NCBI GenBank assembly: GCA_003158705.1 | Contig: PMKX01000233.1 | Location: forward strand, 2,394-13,366 | Length of the DNA stretch: 10,973 nucleotides | From: Actinomycetota bacterium | Lineage (GTDB): Bacteria > Actinomycetota > Thermoleophilia > UBA2241 | Reading direction: 5' to 3' | Shown: piece by piece, positions 1 through 6,329 of the stretch | How the letters are laid out: each line of letters begins with the position of its first letter | Numbering within the stretch: the stretch's first letter is position 1 | Notes under the pieces: model-generated | Told to the model about the DNA's origin: nothing | Databases searched by the model: none | Seen by the model: only the letters and a program-made list of their open reading frames with translations | Made by a program: the position numbers and the translations under genes

Positions 1-447
1 CCGGTGCGCCCGCCGCGACCCGAGGACGGACTGCTGCTGCCGTTCGCCGAGCCCGAGGAGGCGCCGGCACTCGACATGGAGGTCACCGGCGCCGGCTCCG
101 GCGGCTCGCGCGTCATTCTGGACAAGGACACCGACGTGTCCACCCTGGAGTTCCGCTGGATCGACGGTGGCCTCGTCACCATCCCGAAGTACGGCATCGA
201 GACCGAGGATCATGTCACCTACTACTACACCGTCCGCGAAGGCGACCCACTCTCGGCCCAAGTCAAGGCGGTGGGCGCCAGCGACCTGCGCCGCGGGGCC
301 GACCTGGATGTGCACATAGAGAGCGTCTGCGTCATGCGCAGCGACCTGGAGAACTTCTACCTCAGCAGCGAGATCAAGGTTCTCGACGGCGGCCGCGAGT
401 TCTTCAGCCGCTCATGGGAGAAGACCATCCCGCGAGACCTCGTGTAG
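1..447 (+). CDS. C-terminal part of a probable S15/CocE-NonD family acyl hydrolase (5' end outside window)
   Basis: The frame is open from the first base and ends with TAG at 445-447. The visible 148 codons look like the C-terminal jelly-roll domain of the X-Pro dipeptidyl-peptidase/CocE family: a mainly beta segment, a VREGDPLSA-like stretch, a DVHIES strand, and the closing SRSWEKTIPRDLV, typical of that family's C-termini. No catalytic residue is in view because the alpha/beta-hydrolase domain would lie upstream. A GTG at base 4 could be mistaken for a start, but nothing marks it as one and the domain looks incomplete, so I treat the gene as cut by the window edge. In the family these enzymes cleave esters or N-terminal X-Pro dipeptides. 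The substrate cannot be told here. Only 33 bases separate it from nfo, so co-transcription is likely. The family call rests on C-terminal pattern recognition and is moderate. Confidence 0.6.
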   Translation, partial: PVRPPRPEDGLLLPFAEPEEAPALDMEVTGAGSGGSRVILDKDTDVSTLEFRWIDGGLVTIPKYGIETEDHVTYYYTVREGDPLSAQVKAVGASDLRRGADLDVHIESVCVMRSDLENFYLSSEIKVLDGGREFFSRSWEKTIPRDLV

Positions 448-480
448 GCAGCCGGGGCAGCCCGGCACAAGGAGGCAGTC

Positions 481-1329
481 ATGTACTTCGGCGCACACGT
501 CGGCTCCGGCGGCGGCGTCTGGAAGGCCATCGACCAGGGCGTCGAGCTGGGCTGCGAGGCCGTTCAGTTCTTCGCCGGCAGCCCCCGCACCTGGGCGCCG
601 ACGGTGTACAAGGAGAGGGACGCGGCGCGCTTCCGGGAGGCCCGCGCCGCGTCCCCCATCCGCTTCGTGGTCATCCACACCATCTACCTCATCAACCTGG
701 CGAGCGCCAAGGAGGACTTCTACGAGAATTCGGTGGTCTCGCTGGTCGGCGCCGTGGCGGCGGCCGAACAGCTCGGCGCCGACGCCATCGTCACGCACAT
801 CGGCTCGCACCAGGGTGCGGGCTTCGCCGACGGACTGGAGCGCGTGCGGACCGCGCTGCTGCGCGCCCTCGACCAGTGCGCCGACGCGGGCGTCCGTGTG
901 CTGCTCGAGAACACGGCCGGTGCCGGCGGCACCATGGGCGTCAACTTCGCGGAGCTGGCCGCCATGATCGAGGCGGTCGACGGCGATCAGCGCGTCGGCC
1001 TCTGCCTGGACAGCGCCCACCTGTTCGAGGCCGGCTATGAGCTGCGCACCAGAGCCGGCCTCGACGACATGCTCGCCCAACTAGCCGCGACCGCCGGCCG
1101 CGACCGCCTAGCGATGATGCACCTCAACGACTCCAAGACGCCGCTGGGCTCCAATCGAGACCGTCACGAGAACATCGGCGAGGGCATGCTGGGCAGAGAC
1201 GCGTTCGCCCACCTCGTCAATCACCCTGCTCTGGCAGACGTCCCCGGCATCCTCGAGGTACCCGGCTTCGCCGGCGAGGGACCCGATCGGGCCAATGTCC
1301 AGATCCTGCACGAGCTTCAGGAGACGTGA
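481..1329 (+). CDS. nfo: Endonuclease IV (AP endonuclease, deoxyribonuclease IV)
   Basis: 282 residues, the usual family length. This enzyme cuts DNA 5' to abasic sites in base excision repair and removes 3' blocking groups, using three zinc ions in a TIM barrel. The family's nine metal ligands can all be placed: H66 (VIHTIYL), H106 (VTHIGSH), E143 (LLENTAG), D177 and H180 (CLDSAHLF), H214 (MMHLNDSK), D227 and H229 (RDRHENIGEG) and E259 (ILEVPGF). The N-terminus FGAHVGSGGG matches the family start. ATG at 481 is supported by AAGGAGG at 469-475 with ideal spacing. It follows the hydrolase fragment by 33 bases and its stop overlaps a possible small reading frame (GTGA). Nothing is missing or broken. 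Confidence 0.97.
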   Translation: MYFGAHVGSGGGVWKAIDQGVELGCEAVQFFAGSPRTWAPTVYKERDAARFREARAASPIRFVVIHTIYLINLASAKEDFYENSVVSLVGAVAAAEQLGADAIVTHIGSHQGAGFADGLERVRTALLRALDQCADAGVRVLLENTAGAGGTMGVNFAELAAMIEAVDGDQRVGLCLDSAHLFEAGYELRTRAGLDDMLAQLAATAGRDRLAMMHLNDSKTPLGSNRDRHENIGEGMLGRDAFAHLVNHPALADVPGILEVPGFAGEGPDRANVQILHELQET

Positions 1330-1454
1330 CGCAGGACAGGCAGGCGCGGACGGTGGTCGTCGCCAGGGCGCCCAACATCATGTGGGAGCAGGACTGCCCC
1401 CGCGCCCGCGAGATCCTCGACGCCGCCGAACGGCGCCGGGGAGCCGCGGTATAA
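1326..1454 (+). CDS. Possible 42-residue small protein coupled to nfo
   Basis: A GTG at 1326 overlaps the nfo stop as GTGA, the classic arrangement for translational re-initiation, and opens a 42-codon frame ending with TAA at 1452-1454. About nine in ten codons end in G or C, as in the neighbouring real genes. The product would be basic and soluble with a likely C-terminal helix (residues about 24-39, rich in Arg, Ala and Glu) and single Trp and Cys residues (MWEQDC). I do not recognise the sequence. The TAA lies inside a TATAAT, so the end of the frame coincides with a possible promoter for the next gene. In GC-rich DNA a frame this short can occur by chance, and no independent Shine-Dalgarno is visible. 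It could also be the remnant of a longer gene. Confidence 0.35.
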   Translation: MTQDRQARTVVVARAPNIMWEQDCPRAREILDAAERRRGAAV

Positions 1455-1455
1455 T
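1450..1455 (+). promoter_or_regulatory. Consensus -10 hexamer (TATAAT) before the DUF2007 gene
   Basis: A perfect TATAAT lies 52 bases before the DUF2007 ATG, in DNA where AT-rich hexamers are rare. No good -35 hexamer is seen at 16-18 bases upstream (the stretch is CGAACG-like), and there is no extended TG motif. It may be an internal promoter of the nfo operon or chance. Confidence 0.4.
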
Positions 1456-1507
1456 CGGTGTGCCCAGCCCTATCGACCGGGGAGACCGCGAGCCGCGAGG
1501 TGCGACC

Positions 1508-1744
1508 ATGGAACTCCGCGTAGCCACAACTGCGACCGATATCGGTCAGGCCAGTGTCATCAAAGGCCTGCTGGAGTCGGCCGGCATCGAGACCGCGCTC
1601 AGCGGCGGAGTAGGAGACGTGTTCCCCGACACGGTTACCATGGGCGCCATCGACATCCTGGTGCACGAGGACGATCTGGCCGCAGCGTGCGAGGTGCTGG
1701 CCCAGATCGAGGACAACGACGTCGACTTCGACGAGGAAGAATAG
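1508..1744 (+). CDS. DUF2007 family small protein (putative signal-transducing domain)
   Basis: 78 residues. The fold pattern is that of DUF2007: a first strand (ELRVATTA), a helix carrying the signature KGLLESAGIETAL (residues about 18-30), a middle strand, then DILVHEDDLAAACEVL (about 52-67), close to the family's V-P-E-E-D-x-x-x-A motif. The C-terminus is very acidic (DFDEEE). The family resembles a PII-like/ACT-like small domain, but its ligand and role are unknown; 'signal transducing' is a database label, not evidence of function. ATG 1508 is preferred because GAGG at 1497-1500 lies 7 bases upstream and the family starts with this strand. An in-frame GTG at 1460 would add 16 residues unlike the family. 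The next gene (RDD) starts about 40 bases after the stop, so the two probably share a transcript. Confidence 0.85.
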   Translation: MELRVATTATDIGQASVIKGLLESAGIETALSGGVGDVFPDTVTMGAIDILVHEDDLAAACEVLAQIEDNDVDFDEEE

Positions 1745-1784
1745 CCTGAGTCCGTCTGCGTCAGACAACGAGGGCCTGGTCGGC

Positions 1785-2174
1785 GTGCCGCTCGGCCCTC
1801 GTCTGCTAGCCGGCCTCGTCGACATGGTGATCGTGGTCGCGATCGTGGCCGGCCTTGTCTCCCTCGCACACATCCTGCCGGCGGTGCGACCGCTGTTCAC
1901 CCTCTTGGCGACCATCATGCCGCTGCTGTACTTCGTGGTCGCCGAGGGCTGGACGTTGACCACGCCCGGCAAGCGCCTGTTCGGCTTCGTCGTGGTGACT
2001 CTCGACGGCGAGCGTCCCGAGCTGCTGGCGCACATCGTGCGCGGCCTGACTCGCGTGCCCGAGGTGCTGCCGCTGTTTCTGCCCTACTGCCTCTACATCC
2101 ACTACACGCACCGCCACCAGCGGCTCGGCGACATGGTCAGCGAGACGGTGGTCGTGCGCCGGCCGACCGGCTAG
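1785..2174 (+). CDS. RDD family integral membrane protein
   Basis: 129 residues from the GTG at 1785. RDD-family features are clear: Arg6 and Asp13 in the first membrane segment (PRLLAGLVDMVIVV, residues 5-25), a second hydrophobic segment (about 36-54), the TTPGKRLFGF loop (59-68), Arg86 and Arg90 before a third hydrophobic stretch (about 92-107), and the closing RLGDMVSETVVVRR. The family is thought to act in transport or stress responses, some members as sodium/proton antiporters; no substrate can be assigned here. The start is uncertain. The frame stays open upstream, and a CTG at 1746 with AGGAAG six bases before it would add 13 residues (LSPSASDNEGLVG). GTG 1785 has GAGGG about 10 bases upstream. 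It is probably the last gene of the unit with nfo and the DUF2007 gene. Confidence 0.85.
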   Translation: MPLGPRLLAGLVDMVIVVAIVAGLVSLAHILPAVRPLFTLLATIMPLLYFVVAEGWTLTTPGKRLFGFVVVTLDGERPELLAHIVRGLTRVPEVLPLFLPYCLYIHYTHRHQRLGDMVSETVVVRRPTG

Positions 2175-2183
2175 GCGAGCCGG
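2167..2183 (+). terminator. Small GC hairpin at the RDD gene stop, possible weak terminator
   Basis: CCGGCT at 2167-2172 pairs with AGCCGG at 2178-2183 around a 5-base loop that contains part of the stop codon. There is no T-run after it. It could help end the nfo-DUF2007-RDD transcript, but short GC hairpins are common in such DNA. Confidence 0.25.
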
Positions 2184-2192
2184 CGCGTCAGG

Positions 2193-2221
2193 TTCCCATC
2201 GCCGGGAGCCTCTGCTACAAT
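2193..2221 (+). promoter_or_regulatory. Promoter for the zinc-ribbon/coiled-coil gene
   Basis: TTCCCA (2193-2198, 4 of 6 to TTGACA) is followed, after exactly 17 bases, by TACAAT (2216-2221, 5 of 6 to TATAAT). It lies in the 101-base gap before the ATG at 2276, which would give a leader of roughly 48 bases. The position and spacing fit a sigma-70-type promoter that separates this gene from the upstream unit. Confidence 0.6.
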
Positions 2222-2275
2222 GCTTCCTCCTGCAGCGGATGGCCCCCATCCAGACACCGACCAACTGGAGACACC

Positions 2276-3292
2276 ATGTGGGGAAGCCTCTTCGGTCGCG
2301 GCAAAGATGACGTGACGGAACTCTCCTGTGCCGCCTGCGGTCGCACTCTTCTCGCAGGCGAGTGGACGCAACGCGTCGTCGACGGCGCGGGCGAGGAGCG
2401 GCTCGTCTGCTCGCTGTGCGCCCAAGCCAACCAGGCGATGACCGGCGAGTCGGCCGCCGACCCCACCGAGCGCGCAGCCGCCGCCAGGCCCAGCGCGCCG
2501 CGCACCGACTCGGACACCTTCTGGAAGGCTCTCAAGGACAAGGATGTCGAGATAGCGCGTCTGCAGTCACAAGTGACGCAGATCGAGGCCGCGCGGCGGG
2601 AGCTGGCAGCGCGCCTTCAGGAGTATGAGGCCGGCAGCGCGGCGAGACCTGCCGCCGCCAAGGCGCCGCTGGAGGTGGCACAGCCACCTGAGGAGCTCCC
2701 CGCGCCCGACGAGGCTGCGGCCGCACCGGCAACCGGCGCCGCGCCCAAGGCGACCCCAGAGGCGCCGGCCGAGCCCGAGCTCAGCATCGCCCAGTCTTCG
2801 CTCACGCTTCTTCAGCGCGGCGTCGACCTGCTCAACGTGAGCACCGTGCCCAGGAAGATCGCCGAGACCAACGAGCATCTCGGCATACCTTCGGTGCACG
2901 TGGGGCTCCAGGACGAAGCCTTGCTGGCCACGTTCCTGTGGTCCATGGGTTGGTACACGTACAGCGTCAGCATGGACGGCACCGGCACCATACGACTCAG
3001 CGACCGGGGCTACCAGCAACGCACGGACCTGCAGCCCAACGCCAGCGTGCGCAGCGACGGCACCGTTCAGCTTGCCCCAGCGCGCATCACGCGCGCTGCC
3101 GCACCCGCTGCCGCAGAGAGACCGCAGCCGCCACAGCAGCCGCTGAAGCAGCCGGTCTCCGAGCAGCCGCCGGCCGTTCCTGCCGCGCCCGCCCCGGAGA
3201 TCGTCAGCAAGTCGCTGATGGGACAGCGCACGGACGACGAAGGCATCTCCTGGGAGCAGACCAAGGCGCGCGATTTCGACTGGGATCGCTAG
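2276..3292 (+). CDS. Hypothetical protein: N-terminal zinc ribbon, coiled coil, Pro/Ala linkers and unknown C-terminal domain
   Basis: 338 residues; I do not recognise a named family. Visible layout: a four-cysteine zinc-ribbon-like module (C18-x2-C21 and C45-x2-C48); a heptad-type helix at about 80-118 (TFWKALKDKDVEIARLQ onward); an Ala/Pro-rich linker (about 120-168); a possible globular domain at about 169-270 with a helix (SSLTLLQRGVDLLNVST) and strands with aromatic residues (WSMGWYTYSVSM); a second Pro/Gln/Ala linker; and a short, probably conserved acidic-aromatic tail ending ISWEQTKARDFDWDR. There is no signal peptide or membrane segment, so it is likely cytoplasmic. ATG 2276 has GGAG at 2267-2270. 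It has its own promoter and faces the lipoprotein gene across a strong hairpin. The architecture suggests a scaffold or adaptor, but no function can be assigned. Confidence 0.85.
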   Translation: MWGSLFGRGKDDVTELSCAACGRTLLAGEWTQRVVDGAGEERLVCSLCAQANQAMTGESAADPTERAAAARPSAPRTDSDTFWKALKDKDVEIARLQSQVTQIEAARRELAARLQEYEAGSAARPAAAKAPLEVAQPPEELPAPDEAAAAPATGAAPKATPEAPAEPELSIAQSSLTLLQRGVDLLNVSTVPRKIAETNEHLGIPSVHVGLQDEALLATFLWSMGWYTYSVSMDGTGTIRLSDRGYQQRTDLQPNASVRSDGTVQLAPARITRAAAPAAAERPQPPQQPLKQPVSEQPPAVPAAPAPEIVSKSLMGQRTDDEGISWEQTKARDFDWDR

Positions 3293-3333
3293 AAGTCTAC
3301 GCAGATCGGCCAGCCGCGCCGCGCAGAGAACAA

Positions 3334-3377
3334 GACGAGGGCGGCGGCACCGCAGGTGCGGTGCCGCCGCCCTCGTC
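3334..3377. terminator. 21-bp perfect inverted repeat: bidirectional terminator between convergent genes
   Basis: The arms 3334-3354 and 3357-3377 are exact reverse complements (21 of 21) separated by only two bases, so the innermost pairs probably open to form a 4-6 base loop. It sits in the 138-base gap between the convergent stops of the zinc-ribbon gene (3292) and the lipoprotein gene (3431). Read on the minus strand it is followed by TTGTTCTCT, a passable U-rich tail. On the plus strand the tail is ACATCTGTCC, less U-rich. The rest of the gap holds no gene that I can see. Confidence 0.85.
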
Positions 3378-3430
3378 ACATCTGTCCTGCTACTCGACGC
3401 CGGCCCTGCTGGAGCCGCGCGTCGTGAGGG

Positions 3431-4429
3431 TCACGGCGTGGTAGTGGTAGAGCCGCCCGTGAGACCGCCGAGGCCGCTCATCAGGTCACTGAACGGCTTG
3501 GCGCTGGCCGGCGGGGTCACGGTCACAGACTCGCCGAACTTGGAGAGATCCAACGTGAAGCTGAAGCTGCCGGACTGCAGGCCCTGCTTGGCGGCATCCG
3601 GCACAGCGGCGAAGTCCATCGTCGCCTGGGCCGTGAGCTTGTGCAGGTCGTAGGTGCTGGTGTCATACCAGGCCTCGAGCTTGACGTCCTTGAGTATGGT
3701 CTGCAGCTGCTTGACGGCGTCCTGGGCCGCCTTGAGCTCCTGCTGCGAGGTGGCGCTCGAGGTGCTGGTGCCCAGCACGGAGCCCAAGCTGCCGGCACTC
3801 TGCATCAGGGTGCCCAGGCTCTGCGAGAGCGCCGCCATATCGACCGTGTCACTGAGGTGATAGCAGTTTGTGCCACCGACGGACTCGGTGCCCAGCAGTG
3901 TGTGGCCACTGATCCAGCTGGTCGGGTCGACACCGAGCGTACCGAGCACCGAGGTGAGATTGCCGGGTGTGGCGCCGGCCGCCGGTGAAGCGCCGCCGGT
4001 GATGGCGCTCATCATCGTCGCCGGCAGCTCGTACCAGGTGTCCATGACGTCGAGCCAGGCCTTCTGGCCGTCGAGCTTCATGCCGGCGTTGATGGTCATG
4101 CCGCCGGCACCGATATTGAGCGTGAGATCGAGCTTCTGCGGCTGCTCGTTGGAGATGTTGCCCGAGCCGGTCAGCGTGATCGGCTTGGCCAGCACAGCGG
4201 CCGTCGACTGACTGCTCATCTTGGCCGTGTCGGCCTTGATGTTGAGCGCCATGTTCATGTCGAACGCGGCGCTCTTGAGGTTCTTGGTCGCGTCCAGCCC
4301 CTTGGCTGAGATCTGATCCGCCGTGAGATTGCCGGATGTGCTGCTGCTCTTCTTCTTGGACCCGCAGCCACCGGCCGCCAGCGCCACCAGTAGCAGAAGC
4401 GCGACGAACACCACCATATACCTGCGCAT
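3431..4429 (-). CDS. Secreted lipoprotein, LppX/LprG-like beta-sheet family (probable)
   Basis: 332 residues. The N-terminus is a lipoprotein signal: two Arg, a hydrophobic core (MVVFVALLLLVALAA), then AGGC with Cys22 as the lipidated residue, and a Ser/Lys-rich tether (SKKKSSSTSG). The body alternates strands such as AAFDMNMALNIKAD, KLDLTLNIGAGGMTINAGM, and a VGGTNCYHLSD segment resembling the 'G-x-x-CYHL' strand of LppX/LprG-like proteins. A helical insert with a Gln/Ala repeat (about 225-250) precedes LEAWYDTSTYDLHKL. The family has an open half-barrel fold, with members that carry lipids or glycolipids across the envelope. That role is an inference here. The start is fixed at 4429 by AGGAAG at 4435-4440 and by the signal peptide; the longer open frame upstream lacks both. 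It lies downstream of jag on the same strand but 195 bases away, with its own possible -10. Confidence 0.85.
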   Translation of the reverse strand: MRRYMVVFVALLLLVALAAGGCGSKKKSSSTSGNLTADQISAKGLDATKNLKSAAFDMNMALNIKADTAKMSSQSTAAVLAKPITLTGSGNISNEQPQKLDLTLNIGAGGMTINAGMKLDGQKAWLDVMDTWYELPATMMSAITGGASPAAGATPGNLTSVLGTLGVDPTSWISGHTLLGTESVGGTNCYHLSDTVDMAALSQSLGTLMQSAGSLGSVLGTSTSSATSQQELKAAQDAVKQLQTILKDVKLEAWYDTSTYDLHKLTAQATMDFAAVPDAAKQGLQSGSFSFTLDLSKFGESVTVTPPASAKPFSDLMSGLGGLTGGSTTTTP

Positions 4430-4503
4430 AGATTCTTCCTTCCCTTCGGTGATTGTGTGACCCCGCCCCTGATGTTGCCGGCGCCACCTCCTCCACTGCG
4501 TGC

Positions 4504-4509
4504 ATTCTA
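4504..4509 (-). promoter_or_regulatory. Possible -10 element (TAGAAT) of the lipoprotein gene
   Basis: On the minus strand TAGAAT (5 of 6) lies 74 bases before the lipoprotein ATG. The best -35-like string, TTGTCC at 4530-4535, is 20 bases away, longer than usual, so the promoter is tentative. The 195-base stretch 4430-4624 shows no gene. Confidence 0.4.
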
Positions 4510-4599
4510 CTTGAGTGACGGGCTTGCGGGGACAAGAAGTGTTCGCGCACGGCGCCCCGAACGCACGTGCTGCGCACAAGTGGGGGCTCGGCAGCTGTG

Positions 4600-4617
4600 C
4601 CGCGGGCTCTGCCGCGG
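4600..4617 (-). terminator. Possible terminator hairpin after jag
   Basis: CCGCGG at 4612-4617 and CCGCGG at 4600-4605 can pair around a 6-base loop just after the jag stop (4625). There is no T-run and the hexamer is self-complementary, so this is weak. It is in the right place to end the rpmH-rnpA-yidD-yidC-jag transcript. Confidence 0.3.
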
Positions 4618-4624
4618 ACCGGAG

Positions 4625-5350
4625 CTAGCTCTGCGACTGCCGCGGCGAGACGACCACGGCGCGGTAGGGCTCCTGGCCCTCGGAGGCAGTCTGCACGCGC
4701 GCATGGTCCTTGAGATGCATGTGGATGATCTTACGCTCCGGTGCCGTCATCGGCTGCAGCGTTACCTGAGCCGCACCGCGCGCTACCTTCTGGGCGGTGC
4801 GGTCGGCCAGCGCCTTGAGCGACCCTTCGCGCCGGCGACGATACCCCTCGGCGTCGACGCGCACCTGGCGACGGTTCTGGCGCCCGTGGTTGACCACGAT
4901 CGCCGAGAGATACTGCAGCGCGTCGAGCGTCTGGCCGTGGCGACCGATGAGGATACCCAGGTCGTCGCCGGTGATGTCGGCGCTGACCACGTCGGCGTTC
5001 TCGGAGCTCTCCACGCCGACCTCGAGCCCCATGAGGCCGACGACGTCCTCGAGAAACGACGCCAGCACGCCGGCCGCGGCCGGCAGGTCGCCGTCGACGC
5101 GCTCGCCGGTGGGACGCAGGTGAGCCTCCACGCGCGGCTGGCGCTTGCCCATGCCCAGGAAGCCGCCCTTGACCCCCTCGTCCACCACCCTGAAGTCCAC
5201 ATCGGCCTCGTTGACATAGGCCGCGATCTTGCGGAGCTGGTCGATCGCCTTGAGCTTGGCTTCCTCGATCGTCGCTCCCGTGGCCACGGTGGCGAGGTCG
5301 GAATCGTCTCCCTGCTCGTCGTTCGACAGACTAGGGTTTGTTTGGTCCAT
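4625..5350 (-). CDS. jag: Jag/KhpB-type RNA-binding protein (Jag_N, KH, R3H)
   Basis: 241 residues with the three expected parts: a Jag-N domain (about 21-75, ATGATIEEAKLKAIDQL to KGGFLGMGKRQPRV), a KH domain (about 95-165) with the GxxG loop GRHG at 136-139 in DLGILIGRHGQTLDALQYL, and an R3H domain (about 168-235) with Arg206-x3-His210 in PERKIIH. Family members bind RNA and, with KhpA, affect cell division and envelope functions. The gene regularly sits next to yidC. ATG 5350 is chosen because GGAAG lies at 5356-5360 and the family begins near here. The frame stays open a further 60 codons upstream, but those overlap the yidC tail and are Arg/Ala/Pro shadow sequence. The start lies inside yidC (20-base overlap), so translation is probably coupled. 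A short acidic N-terminal lead (DEQGDDSD) precedes Jag-N. Confidence 0.95.
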   Translation of the reverse strand: MDQTNPSLSNDEQGDDSDLATVATGATIEEAKLKAIDQLRKIAAYVNEADVDFRVVDEGVKGGFLGMGKRQPRVEAHLRPTGERVDGDLPAAAGVLASFLEDVVGLMGLEVGVESSENADVVSADITGDDLGILIGRHGQTLDALQYLSAIVVNHGRQNRRQVRVDAEGYRRRREGSLKALADRTAQKVARGAAQVTLQPMTAPERKIIHMHLKDHARVQTASEGQEPYRAVVVSPRQSQS

Positions 5351-6320
5351 GCTGTCTTCCGCTCGCTTTCTTGGCCGGGCGGCCGCCGGAAGCGCCGCCG
5401 CGTGATGGCTTGTTCGTCGCCTTGCCCGCGCCGCCGACCTTCTTGGCGCCCGGCTTGCCGGCCGACGCGGCCCCCGGCTTGGCGCCCGGCTTGCCGGTCG
5501 CCTTGCTCCTGCTTGCCAGCTGCTGCTCACGCTGGTCCTGGGCCGCCATGAGGGCCGACATGAAGCGGCCCTGCTTCTTGGGCTTGCCGCCCCTGCTCGT
5601 GGTGCCGCGCTTCGCCGGCCGCCCGGCCGGCTCGTCGCCGCCGGCGCTCGCCGGCGACACTACCACCGGCGGCATGCTGCGTCTGATGATGAGCTGCTGG
5701 CCGACGGTCCAGATGTTGGTCGTGATCCAGTAGATGAAGAGGCCCGACGGGAAGCGGCGCAGGATGAAGACGAAGAAGAGCGGCATGAGGCGCATGAGCA
5801 TCTTCTGCTGGCGGTCGGTCTGCGGCGAGAGCATCAGCTCCGTGGAGACGAGCTGAGAGACCACGTAGATGATGAGCAGCACGTAGTAGGGGTCAGGCTT
5901 GCCGAGCGTCATCCACAGGAACCCCGCGTGCATGAGCTGGTGCGAGTGTTTGATCGCGTAGTACAGGCAGATGAACACCGGCAGCTGCAGGAGCATGGGC
6001 AGGCAGGAGGCGAAGGGGTTGACCTTGTTCTCCTGGTAGAGACGCATCGTCTCCTGCTGCAGCCTCTGCTTGTCGCCCTTGTGCTTGCGCTGCAGCTCCT
6101 TGAGATGCGGCTGCAACGCCTGCATGGCCTGCGCCGACTTGAACTGCTTGTACGTGAGCGGGAACAAGATGATACGCACGATGACCGTGAGCGTGATGAT
6201 GGCCACTGCCCAGGGCAGGCCCACGCTGTGCAGTTCAGTGAGGACCCAGCGCAGGAACTGCACCACAGGTTCGAAGACGTGGAACATGTTGGTGAACGCG
6301 TTGGCGACGACGAAGATCAT
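5331..6320 (-). CDS. yidC: Membrane protein insertase YidC/Oxa1 type, with long basic tail
   Basis: 329 residues. YidC inserts and folds membrane proteins alone or with SecYEG. The conserved core is present: the first core segment (36-58) with the key intramembrane Arg49 (ITLTVIVRIILFPLTYKQ), a cytoplasmic helical hairpin with the LQPHLKELQRKHKGDKQRL region, NPFASCLPMLLQLPVFICLYYAI (101-123), further segments at about 144-164 and 177-190, and PSGLFIYWITTNIWTVGQQ (191-209). There is no large periplasmic domain and no lipobox, as in actinobacterial YidC. The tail from about 220 to 329 is rich in Lys, Gly, Ala and Pro with repeated KPGAK units, and likely contacts the ribosome. No clear Shine-Dalgarno precedes ATG 6320; the yidD stop is 9 bases upstream, suggesting coupled translation. 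Confidence 0.97.
   Translation of the reverse strand: MIFVVANAFTNMFHVFEPVVQFLRWVLTELHSVGLPWAVAIITLTVIVRIILFPLTYKQFKSAQAMQALQPHLKELQRKHKGDKQRLQQETMRLYQENKVNPFASCLPMLLQLPVFICLYYAIKHSHQLMHAGFLWMTLGKPDPYYVLLIIYVVSQLVSTELMLSPQTDRQQKMLMRLMPLFFVFILRRFPSGLFIYWITTNIWTVGQQLIIRRSMPPVVVSPASAGGDEPAGRPAKRGTTSRGGKPKKQGRFMSALMAAQDQREQQLASRSKATGKPGAKPGAASAGKPGAKKVGGAGKATNKPSRGGASGGRPAKKASGRQHGPNKP
5442..5497. repeat. 20-base direct repeat inside the yidC tail
   Basis: CTTGGCGCCCGGCTTGCCGG occurs exactly at 5442-5461 and again at 5478-5497, 36 bases apart (12 codons, in frame). It encodes the repeated GKPGAK units of the YidC tail. In-frame repeats of this sort allow the tail to gain or lose 12-residue units by slippage. 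Confidence 0.9.
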
Positions 6321-6329
6321 GGCTGAGCG

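Noticed and set aside
1295..1507. Long N-terminal extension of the DUF2007 gene
   Set aside because: The extra 71 codons overlap the nfo end and are low in family likeness. ATG 1508 has a Shine-Dalgarno and begins with the family's first strand.
1217..2035. 272-codon minus-strand open frame across nfo, DUF2007 and RDD
   Set aside because: It is antisense to three recognised genes, has no recognisable domain, and is the kind of frame that high-GC codon bias produces.
2567..3379. 270-codon minus-strand open frame opposite the zinc-ribbon gene
   Set aside because: It reads through the terminator hairpin, is Arg/Gly/Leu-rich with no domain, and the plus-strand frame has a promoter, Shine-Dalgarno and zinc ribbon.
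4430..4579. 50-codon N-terminal extension of the minus-strand lipoprotein
   Set aside because: It would bury the signal peptide and lipobox. The Shine-Dalgarno at 4435-4440 fixes the start at 4429.
5351..5530. 60-codon upstream extension of jag
   Set aside because: It overlaps the yidC tail and reads as Arg/Ala/Pro repeats, a frame shadow of the repetitive tail. Orthologues start near the chosen ATG.
4457..5551. 364-codon plus-strand open frame opposite jag and yidC
   Set aside because: It is antisense to two certain genes, with His/Arg/Leu-rich shadow composition.
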